Assembly (NCBI RefSeq): GCF_033100795.1
Contig: NZ_JAWLVI010000005.1
Location: 177,813-241,812 of the forward strand
DNA: 64,000 nt
Source of the DNA: Pseudothioclava sp033100795
GTDB lineage: Bacteria; Pseudomonadota; Alphaproteobacteria; Rhodobacterales; Rhodobacteraceae
Direction of reading: 5' to 3'
How positions within the stretch are numbered: the first letter of the stretch is position 1; each line of letters opens with the position of its first letter. The notes beneath the pieces are model-generated. The model saw only the letters and a program-made list of their open reading frames with translations. It was not told where the DNA came from and did no database searches. Shown here in pieces: positions 8,634 through 17,639 of the stretch. A program made the translations under genes and the position numbers.

Positions 8634-9458
8634 TCACCCGCGCGATAGAAACTCCGCGACGATGGCTTCGAACTCGCGCGGTTTTTCGGCGTGGAGCCAA
8701 TGGCCCGCGCCCTCGATGCCGATGAATTCCGCCTTCGGGAAGAAGTCTTGGATGCGGCCACGGTCTGCGGGCTGCACATAGGACGAGTTCTCGCCATAGA
8801 TAAACAGCGCGGGGCCGTTGAATACGGCCTGCCCGCCACCCGCAAGCTGAGGCTCGATCCCGGCGGGCCAGCCGACAATCGCGGGCATGGCGCGTTGCAG
8901 CACATCGAGGTTGAACTTCCACCGCACCGGCCCGTCGCGCAGTTCGAGCGATTGCAGCAAGAATGCGCGTGTCCCCGGATCCGAGACTCGTTCACCAAGG
9001 CGTCGATCGGCCTCGGAGCGCGAGGTCAGATCGCTCAGATCCATCTCCTGCATCGCCTCGATCAGCCCCGAATGGCTATGTTCGTAGGCCACCGGCGCGA
9101 TGTCCGCGACCACCAGCTTGCGCACCAGATCGGGCCGCGTCAGTGCCAGCACCATCGAAGCCTTGCCGCCCATTGAATGCCCCATGACATCGGCTTCGCG
9201 CGCCAGTGGTCCCTTGGCGGGATTGGCGCGGCCCTGATTTTCGATCACCCAAGCCAGATCCGAGGCCATCGCCGGATAGTCCTGCGTATCCGACCAGAAA
9301 CTGTCCCCGTGATTGCGCATATCCAGCGCCAGAACGCGGCGATCTTCGGACAGGCGCTTGGCGATGACGCCCCAGTTGCGGGCTGACCCGAACAAGCCCG
9401 GAGCAATCAGAAGCGGCGGTTCGGTCGTGTAGGAACCTTGGGGGACGATATTCAGCAT
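8634..9458 (-). CDS. Alpha/beta hydrolase (YbfF-like esterase)
   Basis: 274 residues from ATG 9458, which has GGAG five bases upstream; longer readings run through the glyA terminator. The nucleophile elbow GHSMGG is at 93-98 with Ser95 as nucleophile; the oxyanion segment PGLFGSARNW is at 20-29, and the catalytic histidine is in GAGHWLHAE near the C-terminus. The pattern PLLIAPGLFGSARNWG plus DMRNHGDS is that of the YbfF esterases, which hydrolyse short acyl esters and acyl-CoA in vitro. It follows glyA on the same strand, separated by a terminator at 9477-9498, so it probably receives only read-through. Confidence 0.88.
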   Translation of the reverse strand: MLNIVPQGSYTTEPPLLIAPGLFGSARNWGVIAKRLSEDRRVLALDMRNHGDSFWSDTQDYPAMASDLAWVIENQGRANPAKGPLAREADVMGHSMGGKASMVLALTRPDLVRKLVVADIAPVAYEHSHSGLIEAMQEMDLSDLTSRSEADRRLGERVSDPGTRAFLLQSLELRDGPVRWKFNLDVLQRAMPAIVGWPAGIEPQLAGGGQAVFNGPALFIYGENSSYVQPADRGRIQDFFPKAEFIGIEGAGHWLHAEKPREFEAIVAEFLSRG

Positions 9459-9476
9459 GGTCTCTCCGGTCATGGA

Positions 9477-9498
9477 AAAGGGCCCCGAAGGGCCCTTT
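9477..9498 (-). terminator. Terminator of glyA
   Basis: AAAGGGCCC pairs with GGGCCCTTT (9-bp stem, 4-base loop); on the minus strand it ends in a short T run. It lies 26 bases after the glyA stop codon and just before the hydrolase start. Confidence 0.8.
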
Positions 9499-9523
9499 CG
9501 AGATAACGCAACGCTTTGAGAAA

Positions 9524-10816
9524 TCAAAGGTTGGGATACATCGGGAAGCGGGCGCACAGCGCCTCGACCTTGGCTTTGACGGCCTCTTCGACCTCGCCGT
9601 TACCGTCTTCGCCATTGGCGGCCAGACCATCAACGACCTCTACGATGAGGCGGGCGATCTCGCGGAATTCTTCTTCCTTGAAGCCGCGGGTGGTGCCTGC
9701 CGGAGTGCCCAGACGGACGCCCGAGGTCACGGTCGGTTTTTCCGGGTCGAACGGGATGCCGTTCTTGTTGCAGGTGATGTGCGCGCGGCCAAGGGCTTTC
9801 TCGGTCGCGTTGCCCTTCACGCCTTTCGGGCGCAGGTCAACCAGCATGACGTGGGTGTCGGTGCCGCCGGTGACGATGTCCAGGCCGCCCTTCATCAGCT
9901 CGTCAGCCAGAGCGGCCGCGTTCTTCACGACCTGCTCGGCATAGACCTTGAACTCGGGGCGCAGCGCTTCGCCGAATGCGACAGCTTTCGCCGCGATGAC
10001 ATGCATCAGCGGGCCGCCCTGAATACCGGGGAAGATGGCCGAGTTGACTTTCTTGGCGATCTCTTCGTTGTTGGTCAGGATCATGCCGCCGCGCGGGCCG
10101 CGCAGGGTCTTGTGGGTGGTGGTGGTTGCCACATCCGCATAGGGGAAGGGCGAGGGGTGCTGGCCGCCAGCCACGAGGCCCGCGAAGTGCGCCATGTCAA
10201 CCATCAGCCACGCGCCGACCTCGTCCGCGATCTCGCGGAATTTCGCAAAGTCGATCTGGCGCGGAATAGCCGAGCCACCTGCGACGATCAGCTTCGGCTT
10301 ATGCTCGTGTGCAAGGGCGCGGACCTGATCGTAATCAAGGCGCGAATCCTGCTGGCGCACGCCATACTGGATGGCGTTGAACCACTTGCCCGACTGGTTC
10401 GGCTTGGCGCCGTGGGTCAGGTGCCCGCCCGCATCAAGCGACATGCCGAGGATCGTGTCGCCCGGTTGCAGTAGCGCGTTGAACACGCCCTGGTTGGCCT
10501 GCGACCCCGAGTTGGGCTGGACGTTGATGAACTCACAGCCGAACAGGGCTTTGGCGCGGTCGATCGCAAGGTTTTCAGCAATATCAACGAATTGGCAGCC
10601 GCCGTAGTAGCGTTTGCCCGGATAGCCTTCGGCGTATTTGTTGGTCATCACCGAGCCTTGGGCTTCCATGACGGCGGCTGACACGATGTTTTCCGACGCG
10701 ATCAGCTCGATCTCGTCGCGCTGACGGCCAAGCTCTTGGGTGATCGAACCCCAGAGTTCTGGGTCGCGGGTGGCAAGTTTCTCGGTGAAAAAGCCTTCGT
10801 CACGTTGGCCGGTCAT
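9524..10816 (-). CDS. glyA: Serine hydroxymethyltransferase
   Basis: 430 residues. PLP enzyme converting serine and tetrahydrofolate to glycine and 5,10-methylene-tetrahydrofolate, the main source of one-carbon units. The PLP lysine is in TTTTHKTLRGPRGG. IELIASENIVSAAV near the start, KRYYGGCQFVD and the C-terminal GVRLGTPAGTTRGF are all present. Start ATG 10816 (MTGQRDEGFF) has GAGGAG upstream; the open frame extends 50 codons further into the promoter region without similarity. It is divergent from nadK with 176 bases between; no glycine riboswitch fold was recognised there. Length is normal. Confidence 0.97.
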   Translation of the reverse strand: MTGQRDEGFFTEKLATRDPELWGSITQELGRQRDEIELIASENIVSAAVMEAQGSVMTNKYAEGYPGKRYYGGCQFVDIAENLAIDRAKALFGCEFINVQPNSGSQANQGVFNALLQPGDTILGMSLDAGGHLTHGAKPNQSGKWFNAIQYGVRQQDSRLDYDQVRALAHEHKPKLIVAGGSAIPRQIDFAKFREIADEVGAWLMVDMAHFAGLVAGGQHPSPFPYADVATTTTHKTLRGPRGGMILTNNEEIAKKVNSAIFPGIQGGPLMHVIAAKAVAFGEALRPEFKVYAEQVVKNAAALADELMKGGLDIVTGGTDTHVMLVDLRPKGVKGNATEKALGRAHITCNKNGIPFDPEKPTVTSGVRLGTPAGTTRGFKEEEFREIARLIVEVVDGLAANGEDGNGEVEEAVKAKVEALCARFPMYPNL

Positions 10817-10992
10817 GGGGCACTCTCCTCGCAGACATGCATGGGTTTTGCGGTCATTTATCCTAGAATTTCCCGTTCTAAAAGCGTCCAAAACGACGAA
10901 ACGGCAGATTGGCGCGCCATTTTGCCGCGTCAGGGCGCTTGTATTTCCTATCAGCGCTTGCGACACCTTGTGAAAATCAGGGGGAAAAGGCT

Positions 10993-11754
10993 GTGGCCAA
11001 GGGCAAGCTGATCCATTTTGCGGCCTCGAATGCCGAAAGCGCGCAAGATGCGCTTGACCATCTGACGCGCCGCTACGGGCAGGTGCCGCTGGAAAGTGCG
11101 GATGTGATTGTGGCGCTTGGGGGCGATGGTTTCATGCTTCAGACGCTGCATGAAAATGCGGGGCTTCCGGTGTATGGCATGAATCGCGGCACCATCGGCT
11201 TCATGATGAACGACTACGAGCCGAAGGATCTGCCCGAACGGCTGGCGGCTGCCGAAGAGGCGCTGATCCACCCGCTTGCGATGCGCGCCGAGACAATCGA
11301 CGGCACCATCCACGAGGCTTTGGCGATCAACGAGGTCTCGCTGTTGCGGGCGGGGCCGCAGGCGGCGGCGCTACAAATCTCGATCAACGGGCAGGTGCGG
11401 ATGGAGGAGCTGGTCTGCGATGGCGCAATCCTTGCGACGCCTGCCGGTTCGACGGCCTATAACTATTCCGCGCACGGGCCGATTTTGCCCATCGGCTCGC
11501 AGGTGTTGGCGCTGACGGGTATCGCAAGCTTCCGGCCGCGGCGCTGGCGTGGCGCGATTTTGCCCAATACCGCGGTGGTGCGTTTTGACGTGCTTGATCC
11601 CGATAAGCGCCCTGTGATGGCGGATGCGGATTCGCGCTCGGTGCAATTGGTGAAATGGGTCGAGGTGCGCCAGCAGCCCGCAATTGCGCATCGCATCCTG
11701 TTCGATCCGGGGCATGGTCTGGAAGAACGCCTGATGCGGGAGCAGTTCGAATAA
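10993..11754 (+). CDS. nadK: NAD kinase
   Basis: 253 residues starting at GTG 10993, where AGGGGGAAAAGG supplies the ribosome binding site; the in-frame ATG at 10909 lies in the promoter region and is not used. Phosphorylates NAD to NADP. The GGDG motif is at 43-46 (ALGGDGFMLQ), followed by NRGTIGFM and the conserved TPAGSTAYNYSAHGPILP segment that binds NAD. Length matches proteobacterial NadK. The stop codon abuts the stop of the convergent response regulator with no intergenic bases, and no terminator is visible. Confidence 0.95.
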   Translation: MAKGKLIHFAASNAESAQDALDHLTRRYGQVPLESADVIVALGGDGFMLQTLHENAGLPVYGMNRGTIGFMMNDYEPKDLPERLAAAEEALIHPLAMRAETIDGTIHEALAINEVSLLRAGPQAAALQISINGQVRMEELVCDGAILATPAGSTAYNYSAHGPILPIGSQVLALTGIASFRPRRWRGAILPNTAVVRFDVLDPDKRPVMADADSRSVQLVKWVEVRQQPAIAHRILFDPGHGLEERLMREQFE

Positions 11755-13107
11755 TCAGCCCTTGCTGCGCCAGCTTTCGAGCTTGCGATAGAGGGTCGAG
11801 GGCGCGACCCCCAGTTCGACCGCCGCGCGCGGAACCGAGCCTTGAAACCGCGCGAGAGCGTCCTCGGCCGCCATCCGCTCGATCTCGGCAAGGGTATGGC
11901 CCGCCAGAGGGAAGGGCGCGTCAGGCACGGCGGTATGCCCGGTTCTGATTTCCTCGGGCAGCATCGTGGGGGTCAGCTCGGGGCCATCGTGCGAGATCAC
12001 GATCGCGCGCAGAATGTTTCGCAATTCCTGCACGTTTCCGGGCCATGCGTAGGCGCCAAGCAGGGCTGCGGCCTCGGGAGATATGCGGGTAAGCGTGCCG
12101 CCTTCGGAAGCTGAAATCCGCGCGAGCAAGGTCCGCGCCAGAGGCTCGATGTCATGGGCGCGCGCCCGCAGGGGCACAGTGCGGATTGACAGGACATCCA
12201 GAGCATAGGCCAGATTGTCGCGCAAGACGCCCTCGCGGGCCAGCTCGCGCGCAGGGAGACGCGCGGTGGCGATTATGCGGGCTCGGTCAGGTGGGGGCAG
12301 GTGCTCGGTTTCGCGCATCGGCTGCAGGTGCAGATGGTGTAGCCGGATTTGCAGCGCCGGTGCCAGCTCGTCGATATTTTCAAGATAAAGCGTCCCGCGC
12401 GTGACCTCTTCTGCGCGCCGCACCATGCCGTTCGCGCGCGGGAGCTGAAGCTCGGGGGGCGGAGCGTCAGGATCAAGCGTTGCGCAGTCCAGTTCGACAA
12501 AGGCCTCTGCGGCGCGCTCGGACAGGTCATGGATCGTGCGCGCGGCCATTTGTCTGCCCGTCCCGATCTCGCCGGATATGAACACGGGGGCGGCAGAACG
12601 GGCGGCTGCCACGAGTTGCGCGTAAAACGCGCGCATCTCGTCTGATGTGCTGATGAATTGGCCGATTGCGGCGGGTCGGGCGGGCGCAGGTCTGTCGATG
12701 TTGCGGATGTGTCGTCGGGCCGCATCGATGGCACGCATGAGCGCGGCTTCGTCCAGCGGCTTGGTCAGAAAATCAAGAGCGCCCGCGCGCATGGCTTGCG
12801 CGGCCTTGTCGATGGACTGGTCCGCAGTCACGACGATAATCGCCGCTCCGGGATGAATCGCGAGCATCTCGTGCAGGACGTCAAGGCCATCCCTGTCAGG
12901 CAGAAACAGATCAAGAAGCACAATATCCGCCGCATGGGCCGCGAACAGGGACATCGCCTCGGTCGCGGTCGCCGCCTGCAGCGTATGGAACCCGTGGGCA
13001 CGCAGATGCGCGCTGTAGATTGTGCGCAGGCTCGCTATATCCTCGACGATCAGAATATCTGTCGGCGCGGGCCGGTTTGGGTCTGGGGCCAAGGGCTTCT
13101 GCTCCAC
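11755..13107 (-). CDS. Orphan NtrC-like response regulator with degenerate AAA+ domain
   Basis: 450 residues from GTG 13107; no clear ribosome binding site, so the start is uncertain. The receiver domain (about 15-130) is complete: acidic pair in VEDIAS, phospho-acceptor D66 in LLDLFLPDRDG, T94 and K116. The central domain aligns with NtrC-type AAA+, but Walker A reads GEIGTGRQ (179-186) instead of GESGTGKE, Walker B is TLYLENIDEL without the DE pair, and no GAFTGA loop for sigma-54 contact is present. A Fis-type helix-turn-helix ends the protein (LGVAPSTLYRKLESW). It probably binds DNA without sigma-54 remodelling, as Rhodobacter capsulatus NtrC does with sigma-70. No histidine kinase gene is adjacent. 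Neighbouring prpE is a possible target, by position only. Confidence 0.82.
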   Translation of the reverse strand: MEQKPLAPDPNRPAPTDILIVEDIASLRTIYSAHLRAHGFHTLQAATATEAMSLFAAHAADIVLLDLFLPDRDGLDVLHEMLAIHPGAAIIVVTADQSIDKAAQAMRAGALDFLTKPLDEAALMRAIDAARRHIRNIDRPAPARPAAIGQFISTSDEMRAFYAQLVAAARSAAPVFISGEIGTGRQMAARTIHDLSERAAEAFVELDCATLDPDAPPPELQLPRANGMVRRAEEVTRGTLYLENIDELAPALQIRLHHLHLQPMRETEHLPPPDRARIIATARLPARELAREGVLRDNLAYALDVLSIRTVPLRARAHDIEPLARTLLARISASEGGTLTRISPEAAALLGAYAWPGNVQELRNILRAIVISHDGPELTPTMLPEEIRTGHTAVPDAPFPLAGHTLAEIERMAAEDALARFQGSVPRAAVELGVAPSTLYRKLESWRSKG

Positions 13108-13170
13108 TAGGGTCAGCAAGATGATGCGGCAAGCGCGCGTGTTTTTCCAGAAGGCAGTCCGGCGCAGGGC

Positions 13171-13205
13171 AAAAGAAAACGGGCGGCAGGAGGCCCGCCG
13201 CCCGT
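13171..13205 (-). terminator. Terminator of prpE
   Basis: ACGGGCGGC pairs with GCCGCCCGT (9-bp stem, 9-base loop); the minus strand continues TTTTCTTTT. It is 21 bases past the prpE stop codon. Confidence 0.88.
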
Positions 13206-13225
13206 CGAATGATCCGTTTGCGCCG

Positions 13226-15118
13226 TTATACCTTGGCGTAGCCGATGGATTGAAGCGCGAGTTTGATCTCGTCAAGGATTGCCGGATCGTCGATCGTCGC
13301 GGGCATCTTGTAGGCTTTGCCGTCCGCAATCGAGACCATCGTTCCGCGCAGGATCTTGCCCGAGCGGGTTTTCGGCAGGCGATCCACGACAACGGCCAGC
13401 TTGAAGGCCGCAACCGGACCGATCTGTTCGCGCACACGCACGACGCATTCCTTGACCACGTCGGCATCGACACGGTTGGCGCCCGCGTTGAGGCAGAGGA
13501 AGCCCACGGGCATCTGCCCCTTGAGGTCATCCGACACGCCGATCACCGCGCATTCCGCAACATCGGGGTGGCCTGCAAGGACCTCTTCCATCGCGCCGGT
13601 CGACAGGCGGTGGCCCGCGACGTTGATCACGTCATCGGTGCGCGCCATGATATAAAGGTAGCCGTCCTCGTCGATATAGCCCGCGTCGCCCGTTTCGTAG
13701 TAGCCGGGGAAGTGTTCGAGGTAAGATTTCTTGAAGCGCGCCTCGGCGTTCCACAGCGTCGGCAGCGTGCCCGGAGGCAGCGGCAGCTTGATCGCAATCG
13801 CGCCCAACTCGCCCGCTTTCAACGGATGCCCGCCTTCGTCCAGAACCTGCACGTCATAGCCCGGCATCGGCACGGACGGCGAGCCAACCTTGGTCGGCAG
13901 GGTCTCGATCCCGATGGGGTTTGCGGCAATGGCCCAGCCGGTCTCGGTCTGCCACCAGTGGTCAACCACCGGAACGCCAAGGTGCTTTTGCGCCCATTCG
14001 ACGGTGTCGGGGTCAGCGCGCTCACCGGCAAGATACAGCGCTTGCAGGTCATGCAGCTTGTAGCGCTTGATCCATTCGCCCGTGGGATCTTCGCGCTTGA
14101 TTGCGCGCAGAGCGGTCGGGGCAGTGAAGAACGACTTGATGCGGTGGTTCTGGATGATCCGCCAGAACACGCCCGGGTGCGGGGTGCCGATGGGCTTGCC
14201 TTCGAAGACGACGGTCGTTGCGCCTGCGATCAGGGGGCCATAGCAGATATAGGAATGGCCCACGACCCAGCCCACGTCCGAGGCCGCCCAGAACCGGTCG
14301 CCCGCCTCGATGTTGTAGATGTTCTTCATCGACCATTGCAGCGCGACAAGGTGGCCGGCGGTATGACGCACGACGCCCTTGGGTTGCCCCGTGGTCCCCG
14401 AGGTATACAGGATATAGGCGGGGTGATTGCCCTCGACCGGAACGCACTCGGCCGGCTTTACGCCGTATTGGAAGCCATGCCAGCTAAAGTCGCGGCCTTC
14501 GACCAGCTTGGCGACTTCTTGTTCGCGCTGGAAGATGACGCAGAATTCGGGCTTGTGTTCGGCGAGATTGATCGCCTCGTCCAGAAGCGGCTTGTAATGC
14601 ACGACGCGGTTCGGTTCGAGGCCACACGACGCCGCGATAATCGCCTTCGGCTGGCAATCGTCGATCCGCACGGCCAGTTCGTTTGCCGCGAAGCCGCCAA
14701 ATACAACCGAGTGCACCGCGCCGATGCGGGCGCAGGCGAGCATCGCCTCAAGCGCCTCGGGGATCATCGGCATATAGATGATGACGCGGTCGCCCTTTTC
14801 GATGCCGCGCATCTTGAGAGCACCGGCCAGCGAGGCCACGCGGTCGCGCAATTCGCGGTAGGTGATGCCCTTGGTCGAATGGGTGATCGGGCTTTCGTGC
14901 ATGATCGCGATCTGGTCGCCGCGGCCTGCCTCGACATGGCGGTCAACGGCGTTCCAGCAGGTGTTGACCATGCCGTCCGAGAACCACTCGTAAAGCGGGG
15001 CGTTGTCGTCGAAAAGCGCTTTGCTGGGCTTTTGATCCCAGTCGATCTTCTCGGCAGCCTCCATCCAGAAACCGTTGGGGTCCGCTTTCCATGCGGAATA
15101 GACCTGATCATACGTCAT
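13226..15118 (-). CDS. prpE: Propionyl-CoA synthetase
   Basis: 630 residues, the length of PrpE rather than Acs (about 650). Activates propionate (and more weakly acetate) through an acyl-AMP to the CoA thioester. The AMP-binding signature YTSGTTGQPKGVV, the WWQTETGW motif, YYETGDAGYIDEDGY and the C-terminal catalytic lysine in TRSGKILRG are present. The early stretch NTCWNAVDRHVEAGRGDQ is shared with PrpE proteins. Start ATG 15118 is set by GGAGGAGG eight bases upstream. Several TTTGCAAA-type sequences lie 94-183 bases upstream. The gene has its own terminator, so the downstream response regulator is probably transcribed separately. Confidence 0.92.
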   Translation of the reverse strand: MTYDQVYSAWKADPNGFWMEAAEKIDWDQKPSKALFDDNAPLYEWFSDGMVNTCWNAVDRHVEAGRGDQIAIMHESPITHSTKGITYRELRDRVASLAGALKMRGIEKGDRVIIYMPMIPEALEAMLACARIGAVHSVVFGGFAANELAVRIDDCQPKAIIAASCGLEPNRVVHYKPLLDEAINLAEHKPEFCVIFQREQEVAKLVEGRDFSWHGFQYGVKPAECVPVEGNHPAYILYTSGTTGQPKGVVRHTAGHLVALQWSMKNIYNIEAGDRFWAASDVGWVVGHSYICYGPLIAGATTVVFEGKPIGTPHPGVFWRIIQNHRIKSFFTAPTALRAIKREDPTGEWIKRYKLHDLQALYLAGERADPDTVEWAQKHLGVPVVDHWWQTETGWAIAANPIGIETLPTKVGSPSVPMPGYDVQVLDEGGHPLKAGELGAIAIKLPLPPGTLPTLWNAEARFKKSYLEHFPGYYETGDAGYIDEDGYLYIMARTDDVINVAGHRLSTGAMEEVLAGHPDVAECAVIGVSDDLKGQMPVGFLCLNAGANRVDADVVKECVVRVREQIGPVAAFKLAVVVDRLPKTRSGKILRGTMVSIADGKAYKMPATIDDPAILDEIKLALQSIGYAKV

Positions 15119-15234
15119 TGGGTGCCTCCTCCATGCCTGATAGCTTGTTAGGCAGGCAGAAAGATTCCCGCAAGATTGTTGCGAAATGTTAGCGCCCTTG
15201 CGGGAGAAAAATTTGCATAAAACAGCCGATGTGG

Positions 15235-15301
15235 AGTGCAAACATTTGCAAAGGCGCTATTTCTATTCAGAAACCGGCTAATGGTGGGGTGGGTTTGCAA
15301 A
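15235..15301. promoter_or_regulatory. TTTGCAAA motif cluster upstream of prpE
   Basis: Perfect TTTGCAAA occurs at 15245-15252 and at 15294-15301; an imperfect copy, AGTGCAAA, stands two bases before the first, and TTTGCATA lies at 15212-15219. The palindrome resembles the sites of short-chain acyl-CoA regulators (PccR of Rhodobacter sphaeroides, RamB), which control propionyl-CoA genes. The regulator gene itself is not in the window. Confidence 0.5.
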
Positions 15302-15305
15302 ATTG

Positions 15306-15335
15306 CTTCGGCGCGGGGGTAAATCCGCGCCGAAG
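15306..15335 (-). terminator. Terminator of maeB
   Basis: CTTCGGCGCGG pairs perfectly with CCGCGCCGAAG around an 8-base loop. On the minus strand it is followed by CAATTTTG. It begins six bases after the maeB stop codon. Confidence 0.82.
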
Positions 15336-15341
15336 GGATGC

Positions 15342-17618
15342 TTAGCTGTAGATCGACACGGGCGTGCCCGCGATGGCCGACATATTCAGCAGCCCGCGCG
15401 CGGTGATCGAGGGCGTTACGATATGGGCCTTGTTGCCCATGCCCATCAGGATCGGCCCAACCTCAAGCCCGCCAGCCTTCATCTTGAGCGTATTGCGCAC
15501 GCCCGAAGCCGCGTCGGTATTGGCGAAAACCAGCACATTCGCCGGCCCCGAGAAGCGCGCGGACGGCATCAGGCGGGTGCGGGTTTTCTCGTCGAGGGCC
15601 GCATCGACATGCATCTCGCCCTCGAAGGCAAAGTCCGGCTCGCGCGCCTCCAAAAGCTCCATCGCGGCGCGCATCCGGCGGCCGGAATCCGTGTCGAGGT
15701 TGCCAAATTGCGAATGGCTGCACAGCGCGATCTTCGGCTCAAGGCCAAAGCGGCGCACATGGCGGGCGGCACCGATCACGGTTTCGGTCAGTTGCTCGGG
15801 CGTCGGGTTGTGGTGGACGTGGGTGTCCGCGATGAACAGCGGCCCGTCCTCAAGGATCATCAGCGACAGTGCTGCAACCGGATGCAGCTTGCCGCGCGCA
15901 AGGATCTCGCGGACGTATTTCAGGTGCCACAGGAATTGCCCGAAGGTGCCGCAGATCATCGAATCCGCTTCTTCGCGATGCACCATCACCCCCGCAATCG
16001 CGGTCGAGTTGGTGCGCATGATCGCGCGGGCAAGGTCTGGCGTGACGCCGCGCCGGGCCATCAGCTCGTGATAGGTGCCCCAGTAATCGCGGTAGCGCGG
16101 GTCGTTCTCGGGGTTAACGATCTCGACATCCGAGAGCTTGAGCGGAAGCCCCGCGCGTTCGCAGCGCATCTCGATGACCTCGGGGCGGCCGATCAGGATG
16201 GGGGTGTCGGTGGTCTCTTCCATCATCGCGTTGGCGGCGCGCAACACGCGCTCGTCCTCGCCCTCGGCAAAGACAATGCGGCGCGCGGCGGTCGCTGCAG
16301 CCTCGAACACCGGACGCATCAGTAGCGCCGATTTGAAGACCGAACCGTCGAGTTTCCGCTTGTATGCCTCAAGGTTTTCGATCGGGCGCATGGCGACGCC
16401 GGTTTCCATGGCGGCCTTCGCCACAGCCGAGGACACGACGCCAATCAGGCGCGGGTCAAAGGGTTTCGGGATCAGGTAATCCGCGCCGAAGGTCAGCTTT
16501 TCGCCGCGATAGGCCGCTGCCGCCTCGGCCGAGGTGGTGGCGCGGGCAAGGGCCGCGATCCCCTCGATACAGGCAAGCTGCATCTCGTCGTTGATCGTGG
16601 TCGCGCCCACGTCCAGCGCGCCACGGAAGATGAACGGGAAGCACAGCACGTTGTTGACCTGGTTCGGAAAATCCGACCGGCCCGTCGCGATAATTGCATC
16701 GGGGGCGACGGCGCGCACCTCGTCGGGCAGGATTTCCGGCGTCGGGTTGGCCAGCGCAAAGATGATCGGTCTGGGCGTCATTTTCGCGACCATCTCGGGC
16801 TTGAGCACGCCGGGACCAGACAGGCCAAGGAACATATCCGCGCCGTCGATCACCTCATCCAGCGTGCGCAGATCGGTCTTTTGGGCATAGGCCGCTTTTT
16901 GCGGGTTCATGTCCAGTTCGCGCCCCTCGTAGACGAGGCCGTGAATGTCGCAAAGCCAGACGTTCTCGCGTTTCACGCCCAGTTTCAGGAGCATATTCAG
17001 GCAGGCGATCCCCGCCGCTCCCCCGCCGGTCGAGACGATCTTGATGTCCTCGACCTTTTTGCCCGCGATGCGCAGCGCGTTGGTGGCCGCCGCGCCCACG
17101 ACAATCGCGGTGCCGTGCTGGTCGTCGTGGAAGACCGGAATATTCATCCGCTCGCGGCAGATCTGTTCGACGATAAAGCAATCGGGCGCCTTGATGTCCT
17201 CAAGGTTGATCGCGCCGAAGGAAGGCTCCATCGCACAGACGATCTCGGCCAGACGGTGTGGGTCAGGTTCGTTCACTTCCAGATCGAAGCAGTCGATATT
17301 GGCAAATTTCTTGAACAGAACCGCCTTGCCTTCCATCACCGGTTTCGAGGCCAACGCGCCGATATTGCCAAGACCCAGAACCGCCGTGCCATTTGAAACT
17401 ACCGCAACAAGGTTGCCGCGCGCGGTGTAGCGCGCAGCCGTCGTTGGGTCGGCCTTGATTTCCAGGCAGGCCTCGGCCACGCCCGGACTATAGGCGCGGC
17501 TCAGGTCGCGGCCATTCGCCAGCGGCTTGGTTGCGCGGATTTCAAGTTTCCCCGGCTTGGGAAACTCGTGGTAGTCAAGCGCTGCCTGACGTGCGCTGTC
17601 TTGGCGTAGTTCTTCCAT
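15342..17618 (-). CDS. maeB: NADP-dependent malic enzyme with C-terminal phosphotransacetylase-like domain
   Basis: 758 residues, the size of the MaeB fusion. The N-terminal half (about 1-430) is the malic enzyme, decarboxylating malate to pyruvate: SRAYSPGVAEACLEI, VVSNGTAVLGLGNIG, FHDDQHGTAIVV and VSTGGGAAGIACL (dinucleotide fold). The C-terminal part (about 430-758) resembles phosphotransacetylase (RRIVFAEGEDERVLRAANAM and MGMGNKAHIV) but in characterised homologues acts as a regulatory, acetyl-CoA-responsive domain rather than an enzyme. Start ATG 17618 has GGGAGG seven bases upstream. It supplies pyruvate and NADPH during growth on C4 acids or fatty acids, fitting with prpE and the beta-oxidation locus. 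An inverted repeat lies 22-38 bases before the start. Confidence 0.95.
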   Translation of the reverse strand: MEELRQDSARQAALDYHEFPKPGKLEIRATKPLANGRDLSRAYSPGVAEACLEIKADPTTAARYTARGNLVAVVSNGTAVLGLGNIGALASKPVMEGKAVLFKKFANIDCFDLEVNEPDPHRLAEIVCAMEPSFGAINLEDIKAPDCFIVEQICRERMNIPVFHDDQHGTAIVVGAAATNALRIAGKKVEDIKIVSTGGGAAGIACLNMLLKLGVKRENVWLCDIHGLVYEGRELDMNPQKAAYAQKTDLRTLDEVIDGADMFLGLSGPGVLKPEMVAKMTPRPIIFALANPTPEILPDEVRAVAPDAIIATGRSDFPNQVNNVLCFPFIFRGALDVGATTINDEMQLACIEGIAALARATTSAEAAAAYRGEKLTFGADYLIPKPFDPRLIGVVSSAVAKAAMETGVAMRPIENLEAYKRKLDGSVFKSALLMRPVFEAAATAARRIVFAEGEDERVLRAANAMMEETTDTPILIGRPEVIEMRCERAGLPLKLSDVEIVNPENDPRYRDYWGTYHELMARRGVTPDLARAIMRTNSTAIAGVMVHREEADSMICGTFGQFLWHLKYVREILARGKLHPVAALSLMILEDGPLFIADTHVHHNPTPEQLTETVIGAARHVRRFGLEPKIALCSHSQFGNLDTDSGRRMRAAMELLEAREPDFAFEGEMHVDAALDEKTRTRLMPSARFSGPANVLVFANTDAASGVRNTLKMKAGGLEVGPILMGMGNKAHIVTPSITARGLLNMSAIAGTPVSIYS

Positions 17619-17639
17619 CTGGGCCTCCCGAAAAACTGG

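Noticed and set aside
10817..10992. Glycine riboswitch between glyA and nadK
   Set aside because: The conserved core elements of the glycine riboswitch could not be recognised, and the space with two divergent promoters is short.
13226..15118. Acetyl-CoA synthetase (acs)
   Set aside because: The length of 630 residues and the N-terminal NTCWNAVDRHVEAGRGDQ segment fit PrpE better; acetate activity cannot be excluded.
13022..15151. Very long open frame on the strand opposite prpE
   Set aside because: It mirrors a complete, well recognised gene on the minus strand. High-GC codon usage leaves antisense frames open; the translation shows no family pattern and no ribosome binding site.
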